Below, piece by piece: positions 17,393-26,008 of a stretch of DNA of 46,251 nucleotides. Position 1 is the first letter of the stretch, and each line of letters starts with the position of its first letter. Under the pieces are notes generated by a model. That model did not search any database. It saw only the letters and a list, made by a program, of their open reading frames with translations, and was not told where the DNA came from. Origin of the DNA: Bacilli bacterium (GTDB lineage Bacteria > Bacillota_I > Bacilli_A > RFN20 > CAG-826); assembly GCA_024695235.1 (NCBI GenBank), contig JAILIP010000007.1, positions 1 to 46,251 of the forward strand. The letters are read 5' to 3'. Position numbers and translations under genes: made by a program.

Positions 17393-18805
17393 ATGAAAAA
17401 ACATTTAGCACTTATTTTAGTTCCTCTTCTCTTAATTGGATGCAACAGCAAGAAAGACGCAGATACATCTGATAGTCCGAAAGAAAAGACAATTGAAGAC
17501 TATTATTATGATAAAGATGTCATAGATGAAAATGATCAAACCTATGAGCATAGACTTGTCTCACCTAAAGAAGTAATTGATAACTACACCGAACTAAGAG
17601 ATGCGGTGGACTATTATGCTTTCTATAAGGATCCATCTTTTGATATTAAACTTTCAGATTCTTTTGCCTCATCTATTGATGACGAAACATTCATGGGTTC
17701 AATCTATTGGCAACACACCGAACTTGTTAATGGAGTGATGGGTATTGATGGTAAAAGTGTCGGCAACAATACATATCACATTGAATTTGAGTTATATGAA
17801 AACGCGAAGAATTCATATAAAGCTCGTTATCTTCAAGGTAATGATATTGCATACGTCGATCCAATTGATGGAGTAGTGTCTTCAAACACATTTGCTAGTG
17901 ATGATTCATCGCGTCCATCTTTAGATGTGTGGTCAACTCAACAACTTTGGTATGGTGTTGAACATGGATATCATGTCATTCCAATGAGTGAATCTCCTGC
18001 TGCTAATTATTATCAAAAGGCCAAAGACTTACTTAATGATTTAATTGAACCAACCGATAGTGAACTCACTAAGATTAAGAAATTATTTGAATATATCACC
18101 CACCATGCAGTCTACGATTATGGTGCACTTAACCATGATACAGGCATCAGTAACGAAATCTATCCAGATAGAGATGCTGCTACTGATAAATGCTATTTCC
18201 TAGAAGGGTTTTTCGATAATCATATCGTTGTTTGTGATGGCTTTGCTAAAACAATGACACTTCTAGGCAGAATGGTTGGTTTAGATATCTATCGTGTTAT
18301 CTCACCAAGCATCTATTCCCCAACATCTAAAGCAGATGCAGGGCACGCATATTGTTATGTTAACTATGAAGGAAAGATATATACATGCTGTCCAACATGG
18401 TCTCAAACAACATCTACATTAGGTTATAGCTTTGCTAATCACTATACATTTATGACATATGGTGACGCTCTTAAGCCATATAATGCTGGAGCATCATGGG
18501 ATTTTATATCATCTGATGCCTTTATCAAAAAACAAAACCAAATCGAAAATGATTATCAAAATATGATGTTTAATGATATCACCATTGGTGCAAATACATA
18601 TCATCGCGATAACACTACACTTAGTGAATGTGAAGTATTTGAAGAATATCTACTAAGCCAACCTAAGGGTTCATATCTCACATTTAGAGTTGCATACTCA
18701 TATTTTGTAAGTACCTTAAAACAGCATCTAATAAATTCAGATTGTTATTATACTGGTGGCTATTTAAATAACGATGATGCTATTGAAATAATAATTTATC
18801 GATAA
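17393..18805 (+). CDS. lipoprotein with transglutaminase-like domain
   Basis: Lipobox LLLIGC; transglutaminase-core-like HIVVCDGFAKTMTLLGRMVGLDIYRV ... AGHAYCYVNYEGKIYTCCPTW. Confidence 0.8.
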   Translation: MKKHLALILVPLLLIGCNSKKDADTSDSPKEKTIEDYYYDKDVIDENDQTYEHRLVSPKEVIDNYTELRDAVDYYAFYKDPSFDIKLSDSFASSIDDETFMGSIYWQHTELVNGVMGIDGKSVGNNTYHIEFELYENAKNSYKARYLQGNDIAYVDPIDGVVSSNTFASDDSSRPSLDVWSTQQLWYGVEHGYHVIPMSESPAANYYQKAKDLLNDLIEPTDSELTKIKKLFEYITHHAVYDYGALNHDTGISNEIYPDRDAATDKCYFLEGFFDNHIVVCDGFAKTMTLLGRMVGLDIYRVISPSIYSPTSKADAGHAYCYVNYEGKIYTCCPTWSQTTSTLGYSFANHYTFMTYGDALKPYNAGASWDFISSDAFIKKQNQIENDYQNMMFNDITIGANTYHRDNTTLSECEVFEEYLLSQPKGSYLTFRVAYSYFVSTLKQHLINSDCYYTGGYLNNDDAIEIIIYR

Positions 18806-18810
18806 TAAAA

Positions 18811-18834
18811 TCACTCGCGATGCGAGTGTTTTTT
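18811..18834 (+). terminator. intrinsic terminator
   Basis: CACTCGCgatGCGAGTGTTTTTT. Confidence 0.9.
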
Positions 18835-18853
18835 ATTTCTAGTTTGTTTTATG

Positions 18854-18942
18854 TTGAAGATAAAGACTATATTCGCGTATAATTAAGTTATCTAAGGAGA
18901 CTCATATGTAGCTCCTAATTAATAAGGAGGTTTCAGTTGATA
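18854..18942 (+). promoter_or_regulatory. promoter and short structured leader with start-stop codon pair
   Basis: -35 TTGAAG (18854), -10 TATAAT (18878); leader contains AAGGAGA-ctcat-ATG-TAG, anti-SD CTCCT, then AAGGAGG before TTG/ATG of the CDS. Confidence 0.6.
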
Positions 18943-21900
18943 ATGAAACTTAAAAAACTTTTTGTTGTTAGTGGTTTAGCTTTTGCTATGCCTGTTAGCT
19001 TAATCTCTTTATCACTAGCACACGCTATTAGTAAGGATTCACTGAAAGCGAATGCTGCTATAGGTGATCCTGTTCCAGCAGACAGTATCAATGTCGGTTG
19101 GTCATTATCCGATGATGTTTACTACAAAAACGACGGCTCTGTTGGTAGCAGCAGTGATTACAACATTCACTACGATCAATCATCAGGTACACTCACCTTA
19201 AATAACTTCAAAGGAACGAAAATTACTACTTCAGTTGGCTATTCATCCTTGAACATTGAAGTCCTTGGTGACGAAAACGAACTTGGTGGCGCTATTGGAG
19301 ATAGTGGGTTCTACGCAATCCAATGTGGTTCAGGATCATCGTATGATGATGGTTCTGATTTAACCATCGGCGGAACAGGAAAATTAAAAATCGAGGCCTC
19401 AAGATCATCAAATGCTAATAACTTAACAGTAGGTATCTGGGGCAGTAAATATGTCACAATCAAAGATTCTGTTAGCATTGATATTGATTTAGACAATGCT
19501 AGATCACCAGTTGCTGGCATTCGTGCACAGACAGGTTTAACTGTGCAAGATTCAGCTTCCTTTAATATTGGTGTTTCCTCATTTATTGAAGATACATATA
19601 GCTACGGTATTTCAACTGAAATGGGTCAACTAATATTCGATTCTTCTGAACCATCAAATATTTATTTTGGCTCAACAACCGATTGGGCTGATTATGCGGT
19701 TTTGAATTGGGCTAAAAATGCTTTAGCACCAAACAATGGTAAAATTGAATTTTCTGGAAGTGGCAAAATCAATCTTGCTAACCAGGGATCAGGATATTGT
19801 AATGGTATCGTTTCTTATGCAAACAACAGCAATACAGGCTCGGTAATTTTTGATGGTTCCGATGTCTTACTCAATTATTTCTCTAATGGAGTAAGATGTG
19901 AATCCGTTTATGCTGCCGATAAAGCAGATGTCATTGTTCGCAATGGTGCAAAATTAGAAATTGGCTCTTCAAAAAATGATACTAGTTTAGATGCTAACGG
20001 AATTACCTCATTAAGAAATGGTGTTTTAATTGATGGTGCTGATTATATTTATGAAGGCACACATTATGCAATTGATGTTGGTGGTTATGCTCAATGGGAT
20101 ACCACTTCTGATTATGGTTTTGATGTTTTAGGCGAAAGCCATGTTGATATTAAAACGTCTGGTGAATCATCCTATATTAGATCAAAATCTAAATCTACTT
20201 GTACCATCGATTTAAGTGGTGATGGTTATTTCAACTATCAAAAAGTTGATGGTAGTTTCCCTAATACAGGCAATGACAACTTATTTATCAGTGTTGGTGC
20301 TACAACAAGGTTCCCATATGCTGCATATATGACAGCTACTGATGGTACCGCAGGTAAACATTATTACTCAGATTACAATATTCCATATAGACTTGAAGCT
20401 TACAAGCTTCCACTTTCTTCTGCTGTTGTTGGAGTCAACATCAATCCAGACTCAGGCAGCTCTGTTTCCTTATCAGAAGAAACACCATGTTTCGTGAATA
20501 ATGCTACCGAAGCTGTTGCGTATACCGAAAACTACAACGCTTATTATGAAAGAGCAAAAGGTATTCTTCACCTTAAAGGCTATAATGGTGGCGGCATTAT
20601 GGTTGTTGATAGTTCCTCCGGAGCAACTCTCACAGTTGTTCTTGAAGGTAGTGATTCAACAATTACCTCTACTTGTACAAAAGATGACACCGTATCATTA
20701 GGTCTTGCCTATTATGGCGCTAGTGATTCTGTTATGGAAATTACTTCAGAAAACACAACATTCCGTACATTGACCATCAATGTTAGTAACACTAAGAGCC
20801 ATTCTTATGGAATTCATACCATGGGTTCCCTTCGTGTCACAGGCAAAGTTGGTTTATACGGAACAGCTGAAGTTAATAATGAAGACGCAGATAAAAATGC
20901 AATGTTTATCAAAGCCGATGGTGGCTATGTCTCATTCGAAGGTCACTCCAAACCATATTTCAGCATTGCTGGAACAAAAGTGTCTAATAATTGTGCGGCA
21001 GTTTTTGCTCACGATTCAATTACCTTCAATACACAAAATGAAGATAAACTCTATATAAGCACATCTAGTGCTCATACAGAAGATGGTGATAGCACATATT
21101 GCCTGTTCTCCGATACAGGTGTTACTTTCTCAAAATACAAAGAAATTGACCTCACTTGGAGTCATGACTATCGTGGAAATCCTGTTTATCCAGAAAATTC
21201 ATTTGATAGTGTTAGTAATGGTGCTGTTAACGTAAGCACAAATTACGCTAACCTTCTTTACGGCGCTCCGCTTCATTACGAAGTAATTAATGCTCATTTC
21301 CAAGGTATCTATGGTGCGGGCAGCAATCTTATTGAAGGACAAAGTGTACCACTTGAAAGAGATTCAGTTGGTAGTTTCTCATTTAAATCATGGGAATTAT
21401 CATCTCCAAGCATTGGCACATTGAGTGATCCAACAAGTCAAAACTCTTCATTTACTGCTGCCGCAAATGGTACTATCGTTGCTACATATGATTTCTATGA
21501 ACAAGAACCATTCTTCGATACACGTGGTAGTGGTTCATATGGTTACATCCACTTTAAACTTAAAGCCGCATCAGGATTAGTAACAATTGTTAAGGCTGAC
21601 TTTTCAAGTACTGTCTATGGCACAAATGTCACTGATTCTATCCAATTCGATAGCGGAATGCTTCCTGGTGAGGGTGCCTCCTATCGTCTATGTGCTTTAT
21701 ATAGCGACTATAGTGGTGATCACTATCTATATTCTGAACCATTTACAGTTGACTATAGTGCTGCAGCACATGATTACAACTTAACATTTAAAGCAGGTGC
21801 AGGAACTGGTGATGACTATGTCATTAATTCACATGGTAATGTCACGCTTCCTACATTTGTCGAAACTGGCTTAACTGAGCCTTATGGATATAAGTTTGAT

Positions 21901-22836
21901 TCTTGGAGTGGTTATGCTCCAGGAGCAGTATGGTCACTTACTGATGATGCTACTCTCACAGCTCAATATGTTGCACGTACAGCATGTACAATTACATTCT
22001 CTGCTGGTGAAGGAACTGGATCTAAGGATCCTGTAAACTCATATGTTGGATATACTTACACACTACCAAATAGTGCTTCTGAATTTACACCTCCAGCAAA
22101 TTATAAATTAGATCACTGGGTAGTTAATGGAGTAGATAAAGCTTTAGGTGAAACTATTGATCTTGAAGAAGCTTCCTATTCAATCGTTGCAGCCTACTCT
22201 CATATTACTCATACCTTAACCTATGATCATGGTGAAGGCACAGGCTCAATGTCTCCAGTAGTTGTTAATCAAGGTGATGTATTTACATTACCAACTGCTG
22301 AGCAATGTGAATTTGTTGCGCCAGCTCATAAACAATTTAAATGTTGGTTAATTGGTGGAGTCGAATACGCTCCAGGTGCTGAATACACAATTACTGGTGA
22401 TGTCACAGTTACAGCCGTATTTGAAGACATCATGAGAACCGTTACATTCGCTGCTGGTGATGGTAGTGGAACAATGGCTCCAGTATCAGTTGCTGAAGCA
22501 AGTTCATATGTCCTTCCAGAATGTGGATTCACAGCTCCTGAAGGCAAAGAATTTGACGGATGGATGGTTAATGGAGTTAAACATGCCGCTGGTGATAGTG
22601 TTGTAATTAATGAAGACACAACAATCACTGCAACCTGGAAAGATATTCCAGTTACTCCAGTTGAACCAGACACACCTGATACACCAGCTGCTAAGAAAGG
22701 CTTAAGCGGTGGAGCAATTGCTGCTATTGTTGTTGCCTCTGTCATAGTTGGCGGTATCGGAATCTTCGCACTCGTGTGGTTCGTCATTCTTAAGAAGTCT
22801 TGGGCAATGTTTGTTGCTCTCTTCAAAAAGAAATAA
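18937..22836 (+). CDS. giant surface protein: duplicated beta-helix-like modules, four C-terminal InlB/Flg_new-type repeats, C-terminal TM anchor
   Basis: Signal peptide; two parallel beta-helix-like blocks; four repeats of the form [TF].AG.G[TS]G...PV.......LP........F..W.VNGV; TM IAAIVVASVIVGGIGIFALVWFVIL. Start TTG 18937 (SD spacing 6) or ATG 18943. Confidence 0.85.
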   Translation: MIMKLKKLFVVSGLAFAMPVSLISLSLAHAISKDSLKANAAIGDPVPADSINVGWSLSDDVYYKNDGSVGSSSDYNIHYDQSSGTLTLNNFKGTKITTSVGYSSLNIEVLGDENELGGAIGDSGFYAIQCGSGSSYDDGSDLTIGGTGKLKIEASRSSNANNLTVGIWGSKYVTIKDSVSIDIDLDNARSPVAGIRAQTGLTVQDSASFNIGVSSFIEDTYSYGISTEMGQLIFDSSEPSNIYFGSTTDWADYAVLNWAKNALAPNNGKIEFSGSGKINLANQGSGYCNGIVSYANNSNTGSVIFDGSDVLLNYFSNGVRCESVYAADKADVIVRNGAKLEIGSSKNDTSLDANGITSLRNGVLIDGADYIYEGTHYAIDVGGYAQWDTTSDYGFDVLGESHVDIKTSGESSYIRSKSKSTCTIDLSGDGYFNYQKVDGSFPNTGNDNLFISVGATTRFPYAAYMTATDGTAGKHYYSDYNIPYRLEAYKLPLSSAVVGVNINPDSGSSVSLSEETPCFVNNATEAVAYTENYNAYYERAKGILHLKGYNGGGIMVVDSSSGATLTVVLEGSDSTITSTCTKDDTVSLGLAYYGASDSVMEITSENTTFRTLTINVSNTKSHSYGIHTMGSLRVTGKVGLYGTAEVNNEDADKNAMFIKADGGYVSFEGHSKPYFSIAGTKVSNNCAAVFAHDSITFNTQNEDKLYISTSSAHTEDGDSTYCLFSDTGVTFSKYKEIDLTWSHDYRGNPVYPENSFDSVSNGAVNVSTNYANLLYGAPLHYEVINAHFQGIYGAGSNLIEGQSVPLERDSVGSFSFKSWELSSPSIGTLSDPTSQNSSFTAAANGTIVATYDFYEQEPFFDTRGSGSYGYIHFKLKAASGLVTIVKADFSSTVYGTNVTDSIQFDSGMLPGEGASYRLCALYSDYSGDHYLYSEPFTVDYSAAAHDYNLTFKAGAGTGDDYVINSHGNVTLPTFVETGLTEPYGYKFDSWSGYAPGAVWSLTDDATLTAQYVARTACTITFSAGEGTGSKDPVNSYVGYTYTLPNSASEFTPPANYKLDHWVVNGVDKALGETIDLEEASYSIVAAYSHITHTLTYDHGEGTGSMSPVVVNQGDVFTLPTAEQCEFVAPAHKQFKCWLIGGVEYAPGAEYTITGDVTVTAVFEDIMRTVTFAAGDGSGTMAPVSVAEASSYVLPECGFTAPEGKEFDGWMVNGVKHAAGDSVVINEDTTITATWKDIPVTPVEPDTPDTPAAKKGLSGGAIAAIVVASVIVGGIGIFALVWFVILKKSWAMFVALFKKK
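21769..22656 (+). repeat. four tandem about 70-75 aa bacterial repeats
   Basis: LTFKAGAGTGDDYV / ITFSAGEGTGSKDPV / LTYDHGEGTGSMSPV / VTFAAGDGSGTMAPV, each ending in a W.VNGV/AxY-like motif. Confidence 0.8.
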
Positions 22837-22855
22837 TCTAAAAGATTAAACATAT

Positions 22856-22884
22856 AAATCCGGTTAGCAATAGCCGGATTTTTA
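22856..22884 (+). terminator. intrinsic terminator
   Basis: AAATCCGGttagcaatagCCGGATTTTT. Confidence 0.85.
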
Positions 22885-22933
22885 TGATTCGTATATTTAT
22901 CTTTTGATAAAAAAGAGTTAAAACATATATGTT

Positions 22934-23263
22934 ATGAAAAGAGAACTTACCCTTGTGCTTAAAAGCACCCAAAGAGCCTATGAGACTCTTCAAGAAATTA
23001 AAAATGCTGGATTCAATGGCACTGTCATTTCTACTGAATCACTCAGGCATGCTGTTGATTATTATCCAGGAGAACAACATTTCTTCAATTTAAGATACCT
23101 TGAAAAAAGAGAAATGCTTGAAAGTGTTCTTTGTGTATTTGTTGTCGAAGATGACAAAGTTGACACTTTAAAAGATGTCATCCGTAAATGCACAAATAAC
23201 TTTGAAGACATCAAAGGCTTCATGTACTCAAGAAGCATTGAAGATTACGAAGGATCAATTTAA
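22934..23263 (+). CDS. small soluble protein, possible PII-like regulator co-transcribed with antiporter
   Basis: 109 aa, alpha/beta pattern, TAATG overlap with the downstream CPA2 gene; family not securely recognised. Confidence 0.6.
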   Translation: MKRELTLVLKSTQRAYETLQEIKNAGFNGTVISTESLRHAVDYYPGEQHFFNLRYLEKREMLESVLCVFVVEDDKVDTLKDVIRKCTNNFEDIKGFMYSRSIEDYEGSI

Positions 23264-24552
23264 TGGATTTTTCTATCTTTTTATATGTAGCGTTACTTTT
23301 ATTTATCGCACTTTTGTCCACAAGACTTATGCGTATTTTAAAGCTACCTAATGTAACTGGTTATATCATAACCGGCATCATTATGGGTCCTTTTGTTTTT
23401 GGATTATTATTCAATCACTTCACCTATGATGGAATAAAAGAAAGTGTCATATATGGCTTTGTTGATAAGATAAGTTGGGTATCAACTGTCGCCCTTGGTT
23501 TTATTGCCTTTTCAATTGGTACATCATTTAGAATAAATACCCTTAAAGCTGTTGGAAAAAGAGTACTAGTTATCACTGTTTTAGAAGCTACTATGGCATC
23601 AGCTTTAGTGATAGTAGCTTTAATCGGTCTACATTTTATATTCCCTGAAACAGTTTCATGGCAACTCGTATTAGTTTTAGGTGCAATTGCTTCTGCAACT
23701 GCTCCAGCCGCTACTTTGATGGTCATCAAGCAATATAATGCAAAAGGACCAATGGTTGATACACTTCTTCCAGTAGTTGCCTTAGATGATGCAGTAGCAT
23801 TGATTCTTTTTGCAATATTGTTCCAAGTTGCTACTACAATTTCAACTGGTGGAGCATTCTCTGTCTACAAAATGATTGTTAAACCTCTTACAGAAATCGT
23901 CATTTCCTTAGGAGTAGGGGCTATTTTAGGCTTTTTCATCTCCTTCATGAACAAATTCTTTAAGTCGAGAAATAATCGCCTTATTTGGTGTATTTTCTCA
24001 GTATTCACTGCCTTAGGCATTTACATGTTATTCAAATCTGAGAAGTTAGGTGGATTCGAACTCAGTTCACTTCTAATGTGCATGATGGCAGGAGCAATCT
24101 ATACGAACATGCAAAAAGATAGTCATAGAACACTTGATGTTATGGATAGATTTACATCACCAATATACATGATGTTCTTTGTTATCTCAGGAGCAACACT
24201 TGATTTAACGATATTCTTTAATAAGAATGGTTTAATTGTTTTAGCTATTGCAGGAGTATACATAGTATTCCGTGTTCTCGGAAAATATCTAGGTGCATTT
24301 ATTGGTGCGAACGCAACTCATGCAGAACCACAAGTAAAGAAATACTTAGGACTAACACTTGTTCCTCAAGCTGGTGTTGCAATTGGTTTAGCAACTACAG
24401 CGAGCAAATTATTCTCAACCAATCCTGAGACAATTGAAACAAGTGCACTTATTCTAGCAATCATCTTGACCTCAACATTGATATATGAATTATTCGGTCC
24501 ACTTGTCAGTAAATTCGCTTTAAAGAAGGCCGGAGAAATCCAAAGCGAATAA
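23263..24552 (+). CDS. CPA2 (Kef-type) cation:proton antiporter
   Basis: LKLPNVTGYIITGIIMGPF, LGAIASATAPAATLMVIKQYNAKGP, DDAVALILF motifs; polytopic. Confidence 0.9.
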   Translation: MDFSIFLYVALLLFIALLSTRLMRILKLPNVTGYIITGIIMGPFVFGLLFNHFTYDGIKESVIYGFVDKISWVSTVALGFIAFSIGTSFRINTLKAVGKRVLVITVLEATMASALVIVALIGLHFIFPETVSWQLVLVLGAIASATAPAATLMVIKQYNAKGPMVDTLLPVVALDDAVALILFAILFQVATTISTGGAFSVYKMIVKPLTEIVISLGVGAILGFFISFMNKFFKSRNNRLIWCIFSVFTALGIYMLFKSEKLGGFELSSLLMCMMAGAIYTNMQKDSHRTLDVMDRFTSPIYMMFFVISGATLDLTIFFNKNGLIVLAIAGVYIVFRVLGKYLGAFIGANATHAEPQVKKYLGLTLVPQAGVAIGLATTASKLFSTNPETIETSALILAIILTSTLIYELFGPLVSKFALKKAGEIQSE

Positions 24553-24582
24553 CGATGCGAGTAATTTCGCATTGTTTTTCTT
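24552..24582 (+). terminator. intrinsic terminator
   Basis: AACGATGCGAgtaattTCGCATTGTTTTTC. Confidence 0.75.
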
Positions 24583-24663
24583 TAAAAAACATTAACTTTA
24601 TAAGATAATTTAGTAGTTGAAACTAAATAATTTGAATTATTTGAAATACACTAGGAGAAAAAT

Positions 24664-25494
24664 ATGTCTAGAGCAGATGAAATATTTGTATCAAACATGA
24701 AAGATATTATGGAGAATGGTTTCTCCGATGAACATCTTAAAGTAAGACCTCATTGGGAAGATGGCACTCCAGCTCATACAATTAAGAAATTTGGAATTGT
24801 CAATGTCTATGACCTCCATGAAGAATTCCCAATCATGACTATTAGAAGAACAGCCTTCAAATCATGCTTAGATGAAATCCTTTGGATTTGGCAAAAGAAA
24901 TCCAATAACATTCATGATCTTCATTCTCACATTTGGGATTCATGGGCAGATGAAAATGGTTCCATCGGTAAAGCTTATGGCTATCAACTCGCTAAGAAAG
25001 CAATTTACCCAGAAGGTGAATTCGATCAAGTTGATCGTGTTTTGTTTGATCTAAAAAACAATCCTCAATCACGTCGTATCATGACAAATATTTATAACTT
25101 TGAAGATCTCCATGAAATGGGTTTATATCCGTGTGCATATTCCATGACATTCAATGTTACTGGTGACACACTTAATGGAATCTTAAATCAAAGAAGCAAT
25201 GATATGCTCACAGCTAATAACTGGAATGTTGTTCAATATTCACTTCTTCTTATGATGTTTGCTCAAGTAAGCGGACTTAAAGCTGGTAAGCTCATTCACG
25301 TTATTGCAGATGCTCATATCTATGATAGACACGTTGAACTTGTTAAAGAGGTCATCGCTAAACCCCAACACAAGGCTCCTAAAGTATGGATGGATCCAAA
25401 CATCAAAAACTTCTATGATTTCACTGTTGATAGCTTCAAATTAATCGACTATGAATTTGAAAAATTCGATAAGAAAATTCCGGTGGCAATTTAA
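24664..25494 (+). CDS. thyA: thymidylate synthase
   Basis: RPHWEDGTPAHT, IWQKKSN, GKAYGYQ, YPCAYSMTF, LNQRSNDM, HIYDRHVE motifs of ThyA. Confidence 0.96.
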   Translation: MSRADEIFVSNMKDIMENGFSDEHLKVRPHWEDGTPAHTIKKFGIVNVYDLHEEFPIMTIRRTAFKSCLDEILWIWQKKSNNIHDLHSHIWDSWADENGSIGKAYGYQLAKKAIYPEGEFDQVDRVLFDLKNNPQSRRIMTNIYNFEDLHEMGLYPCAYSMTFNVTGDTLNGILNQRSNDMLTANNWNVVQYSLLLMMFAQVSGLKAGKLIHVIADAHIYDRHVELVKEVIAKPQHKAPKVWMDPNIKNFYDFTVDSFKLIDYEFEKFDKKIPVAI

Positions 25495-25496
25495 AT

Positions 25497-26006
25497 ATGA
25501 TTATTTCAATACTTAACTGCGATAAAGAATATGGAATCGGAAAAAGAAATGGTCTTCTTTTCACTTTAAAAGAGGACATGAAGTATTTTCGTGAGACAAC
25601 CCTTGGCCATGTAGTGGCAATGGGGGAGAACACTTTATTATCATTCCCTGGTGGTAAACCACTTAAAAATAGAACAAGCATTGTTCTTTCTCAAGACCCA
25701 ACACATAACTATGAGGGTGTTATTAATGTCCATTCTTTTGAAGAATTTTTATCAAAGATAAAAGAGTACTCTTTAAAACAAGATGTTTATATCATTGGAG
25801 GAGCTTCAATCTATCGTCAAACTCTTCCATATGTTGATATGGTTTATCTCACCAAGGTAGACGCTATTGGAGGAGCAGAAGTGTTCTTCGTGAATATCGA
25901 CGCTGATCCATCATTTAAACTCGTTAAAGAAAGTGAACCAGTTCTCGATGGAGAACATTACATCAGATTCACTCAATATAAAAATATTGCTAAAAAAGAA
26001 ATCTAA
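25497..26006 (+). CDS. folA: dihydrofolate reductase
   Basis: Follows thyA by 2 nt; GIGKRNGLLFTLKEDMKYFRETTLG, MGENTLLSFPGGKPLKNR, IIGGASIYRQTLPYVD. Confidence 0.94.
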   Translation: MIISILNCDKEYGIGKRNGLLFTLKEDMKYFRETTLGHVVAMGENTLLSFPGGKPLKNRTSIVLSQDPTHNYEGVINVHSFEEFLSKIKEYSLKQDVYIIGGASIYRQTLPYVDMVYLTKVDAIGGAEVFFVNIDADPSFKLVKESEPVLDGEHYIRFTQYKNIAKKEI

Positions 26007-26008
26007 TT

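Noticed and set aside
21769-22656. Possible CRISPR-like or nucleotide tandem repeat
   Set aside because: Repetition is at protein level (70-75 aa modules with diverged DNA), not regularly spaced identical repeats.
22326-22853. Long antisense ORF (175 aa) opposite the surface protein
   Set aside because: Low-complexity composition mirrors the repeats on the plus strand; plus-strand CDS has clear domain structure and RBS.
22904-22934. Leaderless promoter for the 109-aa gene
   Set aside because: TTGATA with 16-nt spacing places the -10 within 2 nt of the ATG, so the TSS would lie inside the CDS; not a credible leaderless case.
24625-24642. AAATAATT-TG-AATTATTT palindrome upstream of thyA
   Set aside because: Perfect but purely A/T in a very AT-rich intergenic region; insufficient evidence for a regulatory site.
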